Assembly: GCA_023473595.1 (NCBI GenBank)
Contig: JAMCYV010000033.1
Span: forward strand, 1-47,811
DNA from: Patescibacteria group bacterium
Lineage (GTDB): Bacteria > Patescibacteriota > CPR2 > UBA1875 > JAMCYV01
Direction of reading: 5' to 3'
DNA length: 47,811 nt
The notes beneath the pieces are model-generated. The model was not told where the DNA came from, ran no database searches, and was given only the letters and a program-made list of their open reading frames with translations. Numbering within the stretch: the stretch's first letter is position 1; each line of letters begins with the position of its first letter. Positions 1 through 10,412 of the stretch are shown here, piece after piece. The position numbers and the translations under genes are program-made.

Positions 1-144
1 TTCATCAATAATTTTTGACTTTTGAGTTTCCCGTTCTCCATAGTTTTATCGGTTTAGAAGTAATTATTAAAATCCAACTTTTATTATGTTTAATCAGGGA
101 TCTCAATGTTGCACTACGAAGGATGAATGATTTTTGAATTGTCT

Positions 145-1347
145 TTATTCATACCTCAAAGCATCCAAAGCATTAATTCTAGTCGCCCTATAAGATGGAT
201 ATAAACCTGTAAGTAAGCTGATTGCAAAAACGAATAAAAAGACAAAAATTATTGATGAAAAGGGAAGATAAAAAATTTCTACTGGCTTATTTCCAGAACT
301 CAAAGCTAAATTAATAATGTTTTGATTCAAGAGGTACCCCACTTCGTAGCCTCCCCAAATTCCCAAGAAGCCGCCTGCACTTCCGATAAGAAGCGTTTCG
401 GTTAAGAAAATCCGGTAAATATCCTTTTTAGTTGCCCCTAAAGCTTTCATAAAGCCGATTTCCCGGGTTTTTTCCAAAAGCGAGATGGTAAGAGTATTAA
501 ACATGCCGATTGAAGCAATAATTATGGCAATAAGGCCAAAGCTTAAGAGGATAAACTGAAAAATGCTAAAGAATTGATTTATCTGATCAATGGTATTTTT
601 GACAGCCGTTACCTTAAAACCTAAGTTTTCAATTTTCTGCTTCGCTTTATCGACTTTGGCTTTATCTGCCACTTTGACTTTTAGGTTAGTGTATTTTGCT
701 ACTCCATACCCCTTGACAGTTTCAAGAGGCAGATAAATGTATGGGGCGCTATCGTTTTTCATTATCCCGACAATTTTAAAGCTCTCAATATGCTTTGTCT
801 CTTCTTTAGCTGCTTCAGCATTTAAAAGATCTTGTCTGATAGTAAAAGATACTTTGAGATTTTTGCCTATCATTTGGGATCGGTCTTTAACCCCCAACTG
901 ATTTAAAGCTGCTAGATTGATTAAAATATCTTTTCCATTATCTCCTTTGAAGAATGCTCCTTCCTCAAGCTTTAAATCTTCCATCTCGATGTAATCGAGA
1001 TTTCTCCCATAAAGAACACCATCAATAGCCGAAGTCTCAAGCTCGAACCTCGCCGGAAGACTCACGCTCTCGGCGACTTTTTCTATGTCGCCAACGCCAG
1101 CAATTTTTTCCACCGCTTGGTCATTAATAGTGATAATTTTCGATTTGCCGGCCGTAACGTCCATAATGCTTAAAGCCTCAAGATTGGCGATTTCATTTGT
1201 CGATATTCTTTGAAGCCCCATCCCCAAAGAAATTAGAAAGACAACAAAGCCGATTCCTAAAGCTACGCCTCCCATCGTAAGAAAAGTCCGAAGTTTCCGG
1301 TTTTTCAGGTTTTTGAAAGCTAAAATAAATATATAACGCCTTTTCAT
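145..1347 (-). CDS. ABC transporter permease, MacB/FtsX family
   Basis: N-terminal TM helix, periplasmic MacB-PCD-like region, C-terminal TMs with 'EKTREIGFMKALGATKKDI' FtsX signature; directly downstream of an ATPase gene. Confidence 0.92.
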   Translation of the reverse strand: MKRRYIFILAFKNLKNRKLRTFLTMGGVALGIGFVVFLISLGMGLQRISTNEIANLEALSIMDVTAGKSKIITINDQAVEKIAGVGDIEKVAESVSLPARFELETSAIDGVLYGRNLDYIEMEDLKLEEGAFFKGDNGKDILINLAALNQLGVKDRSQMIGKNLKVSFTIRQDLLNAEAAKEETKHIESFKIVGIMKNDSAPYIYLPLETVKGYGVAKYTNLKVKVADKAKVDKAKQKIENLGFKVTAVKNTIDQINQFFSIFQFILLSFGLIAIIIASIGMFNTLTISLLEKTREIGFMKALGATKKDIYRIFLTETLLIGSAGGFLGIWGGYEVGYLLNQNIINLALSSGNKPVEIFYLPFSSIIFVFLFVFAISLLTGLYPSYRATRINALDALRYE

Positions 1348-2097
1348 TTACGATCCCATTATAATATCTCTTGATTCTAAATTTGGACTTAGAGCAACTT
1401 CTCTAACTAACCTTACTTCCTTTATTTTTCCATCTTCCATAAAAACAAGTTTGGAAGCGAATTTTTCATATTCAGGATTATGAGTTACCATAACAATCGT
1501 CCTCTTGAATTCTTCATTTAATGATTTAAAAACGTACATGAGATCATCAGAAGAAATTTTATCCAAATTCCCAGTAGGTTCATCGGCTAAAATAATTTCT
1601 GGGTTGGAAATAAGAGCCCTTACTGTCGCCACTTTTTGCTGCTGTCCTCCCGAAAGTTCAGTTGGACGATTTTTAGAAAACTTGTCCAGATTAAAAAGCG
1701 TTAAAGCGTTCCTCGATCTAGTAAGCGATCTTAAATATGTGTAACCGCCGATATTCAAAGGAAAAGCAACATTTTCTAGTATATTTAAAGATTGAATCCA
1801 GTTTGCCTGCTGGTAAACTATTCCGAAATGATTGTGCCTTAAGGTCGATCTCTCATCATCTTTCAAAAGATAAACATCAGCGCCCTTTAAAAAAACTTTG
1901 CCGCTGGTAGGTTTTTCAAGACCAACGATTGTGTTTAGAAGAGTGCTTTTCCCGCAGCCTGAAGGCCCAAAAATAATAACAAATTCGCCAGGAAAGATAT
2001 CAAGATCAATCCCTTTCAAAACTCTCGTTTTGGCCTGGCCTTTGCCAAAGCTTTTTTCCAAATTCTCAATTTTTATTACCGGTTTTTTCATAAACAC
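1348..2097 (-). CDS. ABC transporter ATP-binding protein (MacB/LolD type)
   Basis: Walker A GPSGCGKST, signature LSGGQQQK, Walker B ILADEPTGNLD. Confidence 0.95.
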   Translation of the reverse strand: MFMKKPVIKIENLEKSFGKGQAKTRVLKGIDLDIFPGEFVIIFGPSGCGKSTLLNTIVGLEKPTSGKVFLKGADVYLLKDDERSTLRHNHFGIVYQQANWIQSLNILENVAFPLNIGGYTYLRSLTRSRNALTLFNLDKFSKNRPTELSGGQQQKVATVRALISNPEIILADEPTGNLDKISSDDLMYVFKSLNEEFKRTIVMVTHNPEYEKFASKLVFMEDGKIKEVRLVREVALSPNLESRDIIMGS

Positions 2098-5000
2098 TTA
2101 ACCTCCAAAAACCATTCCGAAAAGCCAGCCGATGCTCCTCTGGAGAGACTTTATGACCATATCAACTACAGATTCGGTCGTCTGCTCGGTAAGAACAGCA
2201 TTATCGATGCTTCTTGAAACATTATTAGATCGGTCTTTTGAGATGACGCTAAAATGGTACGAAGTCGAAGGTTTAAGATCGGAAATAATGACTAAATGAG
2301 AGTTGGCGTAAGTCGAATCTTCTTGGGTCTTGTAAGAATATTCTGTCCCGGCAGCGCCGATTCCAAAAACAACTTGGCTTGTTGCCGGTTCATCAGTATC
2401 CCAAGAGATAACAAGCTGGCCCTTGGCGTCAGCGCCAAACCCAACGATAGAAGATTCAACATTAATATTAGATATTTCAGGTGGCCTGGTATCGAAGTCA
2501 GTCTTTAAGCTTAAAGTATCCGACACCGCCTCGTCTCCGTAAGCATCTCTCCCCTTCGCGATCAGCCGATATTGGGTATTGTCCTTAAGATTGTAAATAA
2601 TAATGGTATGCTTTAACTCAAGCTTGCTTGAAGAAGCCTCCAGGCTTTGGGACAAACCGCCCTCCGAATATTCAATAATTGAGGTCGTTGGAACATTCGA
2701 CTCCCAAGTAGCCTTAATGCTTGCTGTAGACGTATCTTTCTGCTGTTCGATTTTCAAGTTAAAGATTCGCGGGAAAGTCAGAGTATCGAAAGCATAATCG
2801 TCAGATGTCATCGTATTGCTGTCAATATCGGTACCGGTAATCTTAAAATGATAAGTTGTAGTATGCTCTAGGTTTTCAAGTTTTATAGTATGAGTAGTAA
2901 CTTGCGATCCTGATTTGTCTTCAATGGTTGCACCGTAGGAAGTCGTCTTGCCATAATAAAGCTTGGAGGTTGAAGCCGAGGTTGTCTTCCAGGTAATAAT
3001 AGCTGAATTTAAGCGAATATCGGTAATATTAACTTCCGAAATATTCGGCGCTTCTTGGGTATGGATAGCTAGGTCATTCGAGTAACCGACATTACTATCA
3101 ATATCTCGCCACATTGCCCTTAAGTGGTAAGTCGTTCCCGGAGTAAGCCCTAAAATATTTACGGTATGAGTCTGGGTCGAATCCAGCTGACCTTGGGTCA
3201 TACCATAACTTGTATCTGGACCTAGTTGAACAAAAGAATCAGCTTCTCTATCGGTTGTCCAAGACATGACTGCTTTTGTCGATTGGACCGTGAGAGTCGG
3301 GAGACCAATCAGATTAGGCGGCGTCGTATATCTGCCGGTTGGCTGTTTGGAAACAACTGTTGAGGAAGCTGAATAATTGCCAATATTATCTTTAGCTCTA
3401 ATTCTATAATAATAAGTTGTGCTATTTGACAAACTAGTATCAAGATAGCCAGTAGTCTCCTTAGCGGTAGTTGCCACTTGAATCCAATTAATGTTATTAA
3501 TACTTCTCTCAACGATATAACCATTAAAATCAGGGGTAATTTCTGTTGGTTGATCCCAGTTTATGGTCAATTGCCATCTTGAGGATTCTCTGTTTGAAGA
3601 GTCGGTGATCATAATGCTTTGAGGGATACCGGGAGCAAAAGTATTGCAAGTGAAGCTAACTTGAGCGTAATTCGTCCAGCCGACATTACCGTTCTCGTCT
3701 TTGGTAACTGCATAGAAAGTGTTGAGTCCGGCATGCGTCGCGAAAGCGTCATAAGCAGTATAAGCATTGGCGGTAAAAGTGGCATTTTGGGCATCCGGGA
3801 TGGCGTTTACCGAGTAATAATATCCTTGGGGGACAACCCCTGTCGGAGCACTCCAGGTAAATTTAAATTTATTTATCGTCTGGGCTTGGGATTGGGAAAT
3901 ATCGGCTTGGAGGCTTTGAGGCGCGGGGATATTTCCAGAATAATAATAATTCACAGGGATGGTTGCAGAATAATTGCCGGCATTATCAAGAGTTCTGATT
4001 TGTAAAATATTGACTCCGTTTTGGTAAGAAGTAATATTAGAAATGCTGGTAGAGCCGGCAAAGGCCCAGGTTGCGTCAACCTGTTTTTTGTATTCATAAC
4101 CCTTCAACCCGGAAGCATTGCCGTTAGCCAGAGGATCCGAAGCGGCCGGCCAGGAGAAAGCAAAGGAATTAGTAACGCTCCAGCCGGCCGGATCGGGAGT
4201 AATGTAGGAGACCGCATCGGGATTGGTTGAATCGTATTTGTAGGTAAATAAGGTATAAACCGAGGTGTCGGCATTGGAATAAAGATTGCCAGCCCTGTCT
4301 TTCGCACGCACTCTCAAGTAAAAAGTCTTTCCGGAATCAGCGGTTATAACGATGGGATTATATGTATTCCCGACCTGATAGCTGCCGCTGACAACCGGAT
4401 CTAAGGTATTATTTCCTCCCCAATAAACCCAGTATCCGTCAACCCCCGAAGTGACATCGGTAGCTCCATTAAGAGTGAATTTGGGTGAGGTATAATTATA
4501 CCAATTACCCGAAGTAATAACCGCGGGGTCAGATGGCGAGGCTTGGCCGGCAGCGGTTGGATTTGTCGGAATTGCTCTGTCCAAAGTAATGGCAGCTGAA
4601 ATCTGGTTTGTGATGTTACCGGCATTGTCTTTGAATTTGACATAGACGGGCTTTAGACCATCCAAAGAATATGACGGGCCACCATAGTTGGTAGTAAGAT
4701 CCCAGCTTGGTTTAGAAACGCTATACGGCTCCCAGGTGCCATAAAGGATATTATCGTTTGAAAATTGCATCTCCAGCATCCCGGAAGTAGCATCGGCAGC
4801 CGAGAGAGTTAGGTTTACAGGATTTAAAGTAGTATATTGGCTACCTCCGGCGATACTAATAGAAAGCGTATTCGGATTGGCACTATCAAGCTTAAATTGT
4901 TGGTTTCGGATAGTCTCTAGATTACCAGCGCTATCTATCGTTCTCCAATACAAGGTATGGGTTCCCTGACCTATTGAGAGATCCATATCAAGAGGAGCTG

Positions 5001-8000
5001 TGTAAGTTGAAGGCGATGTAAATGTGGGATCATTCCACTTGTAATAAGTAATGCCATTGCCGCCGGAAGGTGAAGGGTCAGATGGCGTAAGAGTGATGAT
5101 AGGATCCGTCTTAAACCATCCGCCGTTGCCATCAGGAGCAACCGGAGCCGTTGAATAATTAGTTGTCGCTGTTTGGGTGTCAACAAAAACCGTTAAAGCG
5201 TTTGAATCCGGCGAAGGATCATTATTAGAATTAAAAGACCTAGCTGTAATATTTGTATGATTACCGTCAGAAAAAGTATTAGCGCCGTAATTAGCGTTTG
5301 AGAAAGTAAAATTCCCAGTGCCATCGGCAGTTGTTGAAGCTTTTTCAGTGCCGTTGTCATAAAGTTTAACTGTAAGCCCCGCTCCCCCGCTAACCGAACC
5401 GGTAATTTGAGGGGTATTGTCATTTGTTGGAGAACTAAATGAATTTAGTGTTGGGGTATTAGCAAGAGTAGTGACCGAAGGGAAAGATATTGCCTGCTCA
5501 GAACCAAAAGAAGAGGTAGGCTCGGTAGCAGCATATTTGCGGATTTTCAGATCATCAAAATAATAAATAAAATTACTGTTGTAATCTCCGAAATTGATCC
5601 TATTCATAGTCGAAGATGCAAAAGGAGTCTGATTAGCTGCCACCAATGAACCATTTTCATAATAATTGACTGTCCCAGCAGATTTCAGATAATCAAGTCT
5701 TAAATCTGCCGAGTAAGGACCTGTAAAAGAACCGAAACTAGCCCAACCAGCATTATTTAAATACATTTTATTTGGAGCACCATAATAAAATCCCATCCTT
5801 CTATTATCCGTTTCGCCACGAACATGGAACATAGCTCCTTGGTTTCCAACTGGCGTCTGGACATTGCTCATACTAACTTCGTAGATCATATCTTGAGTTG
5901 GAATATAAGGTTTCCAAATTGCCCAACCAGTAGAAGTACTATTTATGCCTGTGATCTTTAATTTATTCCCGTTAATAGATCCGATATCATAGTCCTCGGT
6001 CCAACCGTTTCCGACAGTAGTATTATCCGCTCTATTAAAATCATCAAAAAAATCAAAAGTATTACTGCCATTGCTGGTGGTAGCTGCGGCGGAATTTCCG
6101 TAATACATAAAGATTTGTTTCGTCGGGCTGGTAACCGAGGGAACTTTTGCCCAAATTTTATAATTTTTAGCTGTAGTAGAATTATTTATAGATTCAATCC
6201 AATAAGGGATCTGGGTTGTGCCATTAGAATCGGTAATTCTGATATCTCCCCCATCCGTTTTAACTTTCTGCCAAAAGCCACCGTCGTTAGATGCTGCCTG
6301 AACATCCGGAGCAGAAAAAGACCGATTATAAACCTTCGCTTCATCAATCTTGCCATTAAATAATCTACTTGCAAAATAATCGTTTCCTATGTAAAAAGTT
6401 CCGGTACTTGTTCCATAATTGTTAGTCCTGGGTTTAGAAAAGTCTAAATTATTATTAATATAAGTTGTAATATTTGATCCGTCAAAAGTAGCAGTGACTA
6501 GTGTCCAGACATTTAAGGGAACAGCGCCGCCTAAACCGTCTATATTATATGTTGTATTACAGGTCGTTGCGTCACAAAGGTAGAAAGCCAGTTTATTGTC
6601 GCTTCTAATTAAAAGAGAATAACCGTTTGTTGAATCGTCCCTGCTAACTATGCCGGAATATGCATTGGCAGAACCTTTCCAATAAATCCAAGCAGAGATA
6701 GTGATTGGTCCAGTAATATTAAGGCTAGGGCCAGTGCCACCATTCACATAATCATCAGCGCCGTCAAAATTTAAGGCGTTTCCATATTTCCCTGGAGCGC
6801 CATTATTCCAAGCTTGAGCAACCGTAGTCTGGCTTCCAGCAACGCCAATTGTAATCGTCCCGTTATTTCCATTCCCAGAAGAATCATTTACTGTAGCCCC
6901 GGCACCCTCATCAAAATGCCAATCGCCAACCACGTTAGCTTCCGAATCAAGAAGAACCTGATAATCAGAGAGTGCTGTTCCGCTGGATACAGTAACTTGC
7001 TTCCTGTACTGCCAATTAGCATCAAACCAATCATAAGTCGTGGAGTTGCTAACGCTGGTATTGCCAAGATTATCGACGGCTTTTACCCTAAAGTAATACT
7101 TTGTATTTTGTGATACAGTATTATCCGTAAAAACAGTCGAATTCGTAGTGCCAACTTGGGCCCAAGTCCCGGGAGCGCCAGAAACATCAGGAGCCCTTTC
7201 TACTCTGTAAACCGGATTGGCCAGCCCGGATTCACCGTCTGTCGAAGCAGTCCAGGAGAGTGCAACCAAGCTTGAGGTAATCGTACCAATGGTCAGAATC
7301 GGCGTTGTTGGCGGAGTGGCATCGTAAGCGTAAGCGACTGTCCAATCATTGAGCTTTGAAGTATTTGCTTGATTGGAAGTAGAAAGATTTGCCCGAAGTT
7401 TGAGAGATGGATAACTGGCAATAGAAAGGGTTGAAAGAGATACAGGCGAAGCCGTAAAGCCGGCTGAATTTCCTGCTAGGTCACCATCGGGAACTAAAGA
7501 ACCATCTGATTTTAAGACTTGAATGGTCAGCGCCGTCCCGGCACCCGTAACATCTCTCGTAAAAGTTAGGTTTCCCCAATTGCCATAAAGGCCAGTGGGT
7601 TGGACTAGCGAAGATACAAAGTTTCCGGAACCGACATAGTCGGTAGAAGTCTGGGAAGGTATAACCGTTGGCTCAGAAGAGGCGTATTTGCGGACAAAAA
7701 CATTGTCAACATAAGCATCACCCGTTGTAGCCCCGTTGCCGGTATAAAAGAGCACTTGTGAATAGTTAGTTGAAGCCGAGGTTGTATAAAGTGCAGCTGA
7801 ATTATCGGCATGATATGTCGTACTGGAAGGGCCAATAACTGTTTTATATTTATGCCAACTGGTCCCGTTTGTTATCTGACCGCCGGTCTGATATGTTCCA
7901 TCATATATGTTATAAGTAGTCAGTGGATCACTAATACCTATTAAGCGAGGATTAGTACCGCTTACGCCGCCATACCAGTAGCCGCCGATGTATTTCTCAT

Positions 8001-9639
8001 TCCATTCAATTACAGCTGGAGAGGTTGAGTAAGTTTTCCTTATATAATTAGTTTGGTAATCTCCGAATACTCTGGCACCATAATTGCCCGAGTAAGCATA
8101 TGAAGCGCCGGTAGTAGGAGAGCCGGTTACGGTCCACTTGCTAAGATTCCCTGCCTCAAAATCGTCAAAAAATTCAAAGGTATTTGTTCCATTGCTTGAT
8201 GACGTTGCGCTGGCATTGCCATAATACTTATAAATTGTTTTTGTTGAACTAGCTGGAATGGAAGGAACTTTGGTCCAGATTTTGTAGTTTTTGGCAGTCG
8301 TGGAATTATTCAAAGATTCAATCCAGTAAGAAAGCTCTGTTGTGCCATCGGAGTCAGTAAAACGAATATCAGAGCCATCTGATTTAATTCTTTGAAAAAA
8401 GCCACCGTCATTATAAGCAGAAGAAACTTCTGTGGAAGAAAGTGCTTTATTGTAAAGCTTGAACTCATCAATAGAGCCGTTGAACCACTGGCTAGCAGGA
8501 GGACCAGCATCCGTTCCATAACCGCCCAGAAAAGCTGTTCCTGTATTGTTTATACTTCCACTGTTAGTAGCAATTGAAGATGGGGTCCCATCTGCCGAGC
8601 CATCAATATAAATTTGCCCGTTGCCGTCTCTATCAAAAGCTGCAGCAATATAATGCCAAGAGGTTGTATCAGTTATTGTACTTGTTGAATTAAAAGTGGA
8701 ATAACCGATTGTTGGATAGTTTTGAGCTATAGAAGCATAAATTTTATTATCAGCCCCAAAATAGAAATCATACCAGATTGAGGTCGCCTGTCTTTTAATA
8801 AAGAGTCTTTGGTCGGTATTAATGGCGGCTCTTTTGACCCACATCCCAATGGTAAAGTCGCTTGTTCCCATATTAAGATTGCTGTTTGTTCCAAAATTTA
8901 TATAATTTCCGCTTGCCGCTCCTTTATAGGCAGCTCCATACTTGCCGGAAGCATCCCAATAAGTAGCACCATTAGGGGTTCCTGTGATGCTGTTTCCTGA
9001 TGAGTCGTTTACTGATGTACCCGAACCTTCATCAAAATGCCAATCGCCGACAACATTTTTTTCGGAATCGAGAAGAACCTGATAGTTGCTTAGGGCGCCG
9101 CCGGCGCTATTATCAACAGCCACCGAGCTTTTATACTGCCAAGTTCCCCCGCCGGCATTGGAAAGCCCGGTAGGGATAGTCGCTAGAGCTAAATTTGTAT
9201 TAGAGTCCGCCGGAACCGTATTTGTATAGGTTCCATCGTTTGTTCCGTTAAAAGTCGTTTGGGTCCAGGAGCCATTGGCCGCCAGAAGAACATTTTTGTT
9301 AGCATTAAACGAACCGAAAATAAAAAGCAATAAGTAAAGGCATAAAACACCAGCATAGGAAATTCTATAAATTTTATGTTTGTTTAATTTCGGACGCCAG
9401 CCATTTTTCCGAAAAGTCACTACCTTAAACCTCGGCTTATTACAAAGGACGGACCTTTGTCTGACCTTTACAAAGGTCCGTCCTTTGTAAGAACCTCTTT
9501 CGGCTTGCTCCGACTTAATCAAACCAAGCCAAGCCGCTAGCTCTTGCTTTAATTTTCCAATTTTAAAATGAAGCTTTGAAAGCCCCTCTTTCACAAGTCC
9601 AAACACCTTCAAATTAAACTTGCTCCCAAGCTTTTTCAT
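2098..9639 (-). CDS. Giant (2513 aa) surface protein with repeated DUF2341/LamG-like modules and multiple fibronectin type III-like domains
   Basis: N-terminal TM (YAGVLCLYLLLFIFGSF); two repeats of 'YQVLLDSE.NVVGDWHFDEGSG..VNDSSGN' + LamG-like + 'IRFTDSDGTTELSYWIES'; repeated FN3-like segments; C-terminal hydrophobic segment. Confidence 0.9.
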   Translation of the reverse strand: MKKLGSKFNLKVFGLVKEGLSKLHFKIGKLKQELAAWLGLIKSEQAERGSYKGRTFVKVRQRSVLCNKPRFKVVTFRKNGWRPKLNKHKIYRISYAGVLCLYLLLFIFGSFNANKNVLLAANGSWTQTTFNGTNDGTYTNTVPADSNTNLALATIPTGLSNAGGGTWQYKSSVAVDNSAGGALSNYQVLLDSEKNVVGDWHFDEGSGTSVNDSSGNSITGTPNGATYWDASGKYGAAYKGAASGNYINFGTNSNLNMGTSDFTIGMWVKRAAINTDQRLFIKRQATSIWYDFYFGADNKIYASIAQNYPTIGYSTFNSTSTITDTTSWHYIAAAFDRDGNGQIYIDGSADGTPSSIATNSGSINNTGTAFLGGYGTDAGPPASQWFNGSIDEFKLYNKALSSTEVSSAYNDGGFFQRIKSDGSDIRFTDSDGTTELSYWIESLNNSTTAKNYKIWTKVPSIPASSTKTIYKYYGNASATSSSNGTNTFEFFDDFEAGNLSKWTVTGSPTTGASYAYSGNYGARVFGDYQTNYIRKTYSTSPAVIEWNEKYIGGYWYGGVSGTNPRLIGISDPLTTYNIYDGTYQTGGQITNGTSWHKYKTVIGPSSTTYHADNSAALYTTSASTNYSQVLFYTGNGATTGDAYVDNVFVRKYASSEPTVIPSQTSTDYVGSGNFVSSLVQPTGLYGNWGNLTFTRDVTGAGTALTIQVLKSDGSLVPDGDLAGNSAGFTASPVSLSTLSIASYPSLKLRANLSTSNQANTSKLNDWTVAYAYDATPPTTPILTIGTITSSLVALSWTASTDGESGLANPVYRVERAPDVSGAPGTWAQVGTTNSTVFTDNTVSQNTKYYFRVKAVDNLGNTSVSNSTTYDWFDANWQYRKQVTVSSGTALSDYQVLLDSEANVVGDWHFDEGAGATVNDSSGNGNNGTITIGVAGSQTTVAQAWNNGAPGKYGNALNFDGADDYVNGGTGPSLNITGPITISAWIYWKGSANAYSGIVSRDDSTNGYSLLIRSDNKLAFYLCDATTCNTTYNIDGLGGAVPLNVWTLVTATFDGSNITTYINNNLDFSKPRTNNYGTSTGTFYIGNDYFASRLFNGKIDEAKVYNRSFSAPDVQAASNDGGFWQKVKTDGGDIRITDSNGTTQIPYWIESINNSTTAKNYKIWAKVPSVTSPTKQIFMYYGNSAAATTSNGSNTFDFFDDFNRADNTTVGNGWTEDYDIGSINGNKLKITGINSTSTGWAIWKPYIPTQDMIYEVSMSNVQTPVGNQGAMFHVRGETDNRRMGFYYGAPNKMYLNNAGWASFGSFTGPYSADLRLDYLKSAGTVNYYENGSLVAANQTPFASSTMNRINFGDYNSNFIYYFDDLKIRKYAATEPTSSFGSEQAISFPSVTTLANTPTLNSFSSPTNDNTPQITGSVSGGAGLTVKLYDNGTEKASTTADGTGNFTFSNANYGANTFSDGNHTNITARSFNSNNDPSPDSNALTVFVDTQTATTNYSTAPVAPDGNGGWFKTDPIITLTPSDPSPSGGNGITYYKWNDPTFTSPSTYTAPLDMDLSIGQGTHTLYWRTIDSAGNLETIRNQQFKLDSANPNTLSISIAGGSQYTTLNPVNLTLSAADATSGMLEMQFSNDNILYGTWEPYSVSKPSWDLTTNYGGPSYSLDGLKPVYVKFKDNAGNITNQISAAITLDRAIPTNPTAAGQASPSDPAVITSGNWYNYTSPKFTLNGATDVTSGVDGYWVYWGGNNTLDPVVSGSYQVGNTYNPIVITADSGKTFYLRVRAKDRAGNLYSNADTSVYTLFTYKYDSTNPDAVSYITPDPAGWSVTNSFAFSWPAASDPLANGNASGLKGYEYKKQVDATWAFAGSTSISNITSYQNGVNILQIRTLDNAGNYSATIPVNYYYSGNIPAPQSLQADISQSQAQTINKFKFTWSAPTGVVPQGYYYSVNAIPDAQNATFTANAYTAYDAFATHAGLNTFYAVTKDENGNVGWTNYAQVSFTCNTFAPGIPQSIMITDSSNRESSRWQLTINWDQPTEITPDFNGYIVERSINNINWIQVATTAKETTGYLDTSLSNSTTYYYRIRAKDNIGNYSASSTVVSKQPTGRYTTPPNLIGLPTLTVQSTKAVMSWTTDREADSFVQLGPDTSYGMTQGQLDSTQTHTVNILGLTPGTTYHLRAMWRDIDSNVGYSNDLAIHTQEAPNISEVNITDIRLNSAIITWKTTSASTSKLYYGKTTSYGATIEDKSGSQVTTHTIKLENLEHTTTYHFKITGTDIDSNTMTSDDYAFDTLTFPRIFNLKIEQQKDTSTASIKATWESNVPTTSIIEYSEGGLSQSLEASSSKLELKHTIIIYNLKDNTQYRLIAKGRDAYGDEAVSDTLSLKTDFDTRPPEISNINVESSIVGFGADAKGQLVISWDTDEPATSQVVFGIGAAGTEYSYKTQEDSTYANSHLVIISDLKPSTSYHFSVISKDRSNNVSRSIDNAVLTEQTTESVVDMVIKSLQRSIGWLFGMVFGG
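9440..9462. repeat. 23-bp palindrome TTACAAAGGACGGACCTTTGTAA (copy with 2 end mismatches)
   Basis: Read in sequence; 9-bp arms around a 5-nt loop; first half of an inverted doublet inside the giant ORF. Confidence 0.85.
9468..9490. repeat. 23-bp palindrome, opposite orientation (TTACAAAGGTCCGTCCTTTGTAA)
   Basis: Exact reverse complement of the consensus, 5 nt from the previous copy (REPIN-like doublet). Confidence 0.9.
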
Positions 9640-9692
9640 AAATTATTCTTATGTTTAAATCTTACAAAAATTAAAAGGCCTTTGCAAGTATT

Positions 9693-9715
9693 TTACAAAG
9701 GACGGACCTTTGTAA
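9693..9715. repeat. 23-bp palindrome TTACAAAGGACGGACCTTTGTAA
   Basis: Exact copy just downstream of the RAYT stop codon. Confidence 0.9.
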
Positions 9716-9728
9716 TGTTCCCGTTAAT

Positions 9729-10400
9729 TTATTCCAGCACCAAATCGCCCAGAATTTTACCCGAATCAAGAGCATAATCTTCTACAAAATCCTCATATTT
9801 TGATTTGTCGATAAGATCACTATCTTTATTTTGATCAAACATTTCTAGAATAAGTTTTGACTTGATCCATTTTGTGTTTCTTAACCCCAAATAGTCCTGA
9901 TAACTAGAATAGTCATATTCCCTAATTACAAAGGACGGACCTTTGTTATTAAGAGGATTTAAATGAATATAACGAGATAAATGTAAAAGATAAGCATCAT
10001 CCTTTACAAGAACAGCTTTATACCTGCCCTGAAAAAGGGTCCCAACCCTATCATATTTATCGTTAAAATAAAGACTATAGCTAGTAGCTAAACACTTCAA
10101 AAATTCGGCAATGTCTCTTTCACCTTTTTGTTTTAAAAGTAAATGAAAATGGTTTGGCATTAGAACATAGGCCAAAAGCTCGATCCGCCCACAAAAACTT
10201 CTTCTTACAAAGGTCCGTCCTTTGTAATTTTTAGTGTCCCTTAATGGATCATTTTCGTCTATGAGATATTGCTTTAAAAAATATAAAAACGTTTTGTAAT
10301 CTTGGCCATCAAGAAAAATATCTCGTTTCTCAACGCCACGATTATAAACATGATATATGCCACCTTCTACATAATTTTTTAGCACATTTCTGCTTGGCAT
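9729..10400 (-). CDS. REP-associated tyrosine transposase (RAYT), IS200/Y1_Tnp-like
   Basis: 'GGIYHVYNRGVEKRDIF', 'AYVLMPNHFHLLLKQ' HUH motif, 'YIHLNP' and 'YSSYQDYLG'. Confidence 0.93.
   Translation of the reverse strand: MPSRNVLKNYVEGGIYHVYNRGVEKRDIFLDGQDYKTFLYFLKQYLIDENDPLRDTKNYKGRTFVRRSFCGRIELLAYVLMPNHFHLLLKQKGERDIAEFLKCLATSYSLYFNDKYDRVGTLFQGRYKAVLVKDDAYLLHLSRYIHLNPLNNKGPSFVIREYDYSSYQDYLGLRNTKWIKSKLILEMFDQNKDSDLIDKSKYEDFVEDYALDSGKILGDLVLE
9926..9948. repeat. 23-bp palindrome copy within the RAYT gene (1 mismatch)
   Basis: TTACAAAGGACGGACCTTTGTTA; encodes NNKGPSFVI in the RAYT frame. Confidence 0.88.
10205..10227. repeat. 23-bp palindrome copy within the RAYT gene
   Basis: TTACAAAGGTCCGTCCTTTGTAA; encodes NYKGRTFV in the RAYT frame. 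Confidence 0.9.
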
Positions 10401-10412
10401 ATTATCATATTA

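Noticed and set aside
3309-8519. Many 60-128 aa ORFs on both strands in the giant gene
   Set aside because: Low-complexity Thr/Ser/Asn-rich coding sequence produces open alternative frames; no independent evidence
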